64,000 nucleotides of DNA from positions 124,001 to 188,000 of the forward strand of contig JAEUMD010000013.1 in the NCBI GenBank assembly GCA_016793635.1, given 5' to 3'. The translations under genes and the position numbers were made by a program. Each line of letters begins with the position of its first letter. Position 1 is the first letter of the stretch. The notes beneath the pieces were generated by a model. That model saw only the letters and a program-made list of their open reading frames with translations. It was not told the origin of the DNA and made no database searches. Of this stretch, positions 63,969-64,000 are shown one piece after another. Origin of the DNA: Hyphomicrobiaceae bacterium. Its GTDB lineage: Bacteria > Pseudomonadota > Alphaproteobacteria > Rhizobiales > Hyphomicrobiaceae.

Positions 63969-64000
63969 ATGAGTGAGCTTGGCGCTTCGACGCTACCTGT
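63969..64000 (+). CDS. Start of a gene cut off by the window end (possibly folA)
   Basis: Only MSELGASTLP can be read before the sequence ends. The position after thyA suggests dihydrofolate reductase, which often follows thyA in relatives, but no DHFR motif is within reach. The true start could differ. Confidence 0.35.
   Translation, partial: MSELGASTLP

Overview
This is a 64 kb stretch of ordinary, GC-rich alphaproteobacterial chromosome. Gene content and order point to the Hyphomicrobiales (Rhizobiales), probably a Hyphomicrobiaceae-like genus. The clues are RcdA/DUF1465, DUF1192, NadQ, alphaproteobacterial SspB, a two-piece (permuted) tmRNA, tRNA-His with a G1:U72 pair and A73, L31 without zinc cysteines, and the pairs helicase-S4-fdxA and rpsO-pnp. 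I saw no insertion sequence, prophage, integron or CRISPR array.

Layout. 0-9 kb: end of a helicase-like gene, S4 protein, ferredoxin, tRNA-His, a duplicated dCTP deaminase, tRNA-Asn, tRNA-Cys, rpsO-pnp and an aquaporin. 9-19 kb: old yellow enzyme, a polysaccharide flippase, small unknown proteins, NadQ, an HD hydrolase, tag, ygfZ and a divergent dihydroorotase-like gene. 17.7-26.4 kb: a RimB/RimK-like fusion with an eroded ATP-grasp half, a GT2 glycosyltransferase, an ABC ATPase fused to a TIR domain, the tungstate transporter tupB-tupC-tupA, a GMC oxidoreductase and a ZIP zinc transporter. 26.6-40.6 kb: sodium:solute symporter, alpha/beta hydrolase, DUF2147 protein, a DevCAB-type exporter, a DUF533 protein with 51-bp tandem repeats, and a TetR-MFP-RND efflux operon with a perfect palindromic operator. 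40.9-53.7 kb: sahH, a TadG-like von Willebrand protein behind an AT-rich segment, HPr and EIIA of a regulatory PTS, an SDR-like protein, an aminotransferase, a degenerate EAL protein, three unknown envelope proteins and a HAD phosphatase. 53.8-64 kb: bactofilin-like protein, quinone oxidoreductase, DUF1192, rcdA, rpmE, two small secreted Cys-containing proteins, fumC, sspB with ssrA directly upstream, a CPBP protease, thyA and the start of one more gene.

The most unusual object is the gene at 19974-21137. It is an ABC ATPase whose Walker A, signature and H-loop are all altered, fused in frame to a TIR domain that keeps a candidate catalytic glutamate. It stands alone between a convergent glycosyltransferase and the strong terminator of the tup operon, with no permease beside it. 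Other points worth attention are the ssrA-sspB adjacency, several probable pseudoenzymes (RimK-like, EAL, SDR), a bactofilin with an Ig/cadherin-like tail, and a PTS pair without its kinase HprK next to it.

Functions are assigned from motifs, length and context by eye; no database search was run.
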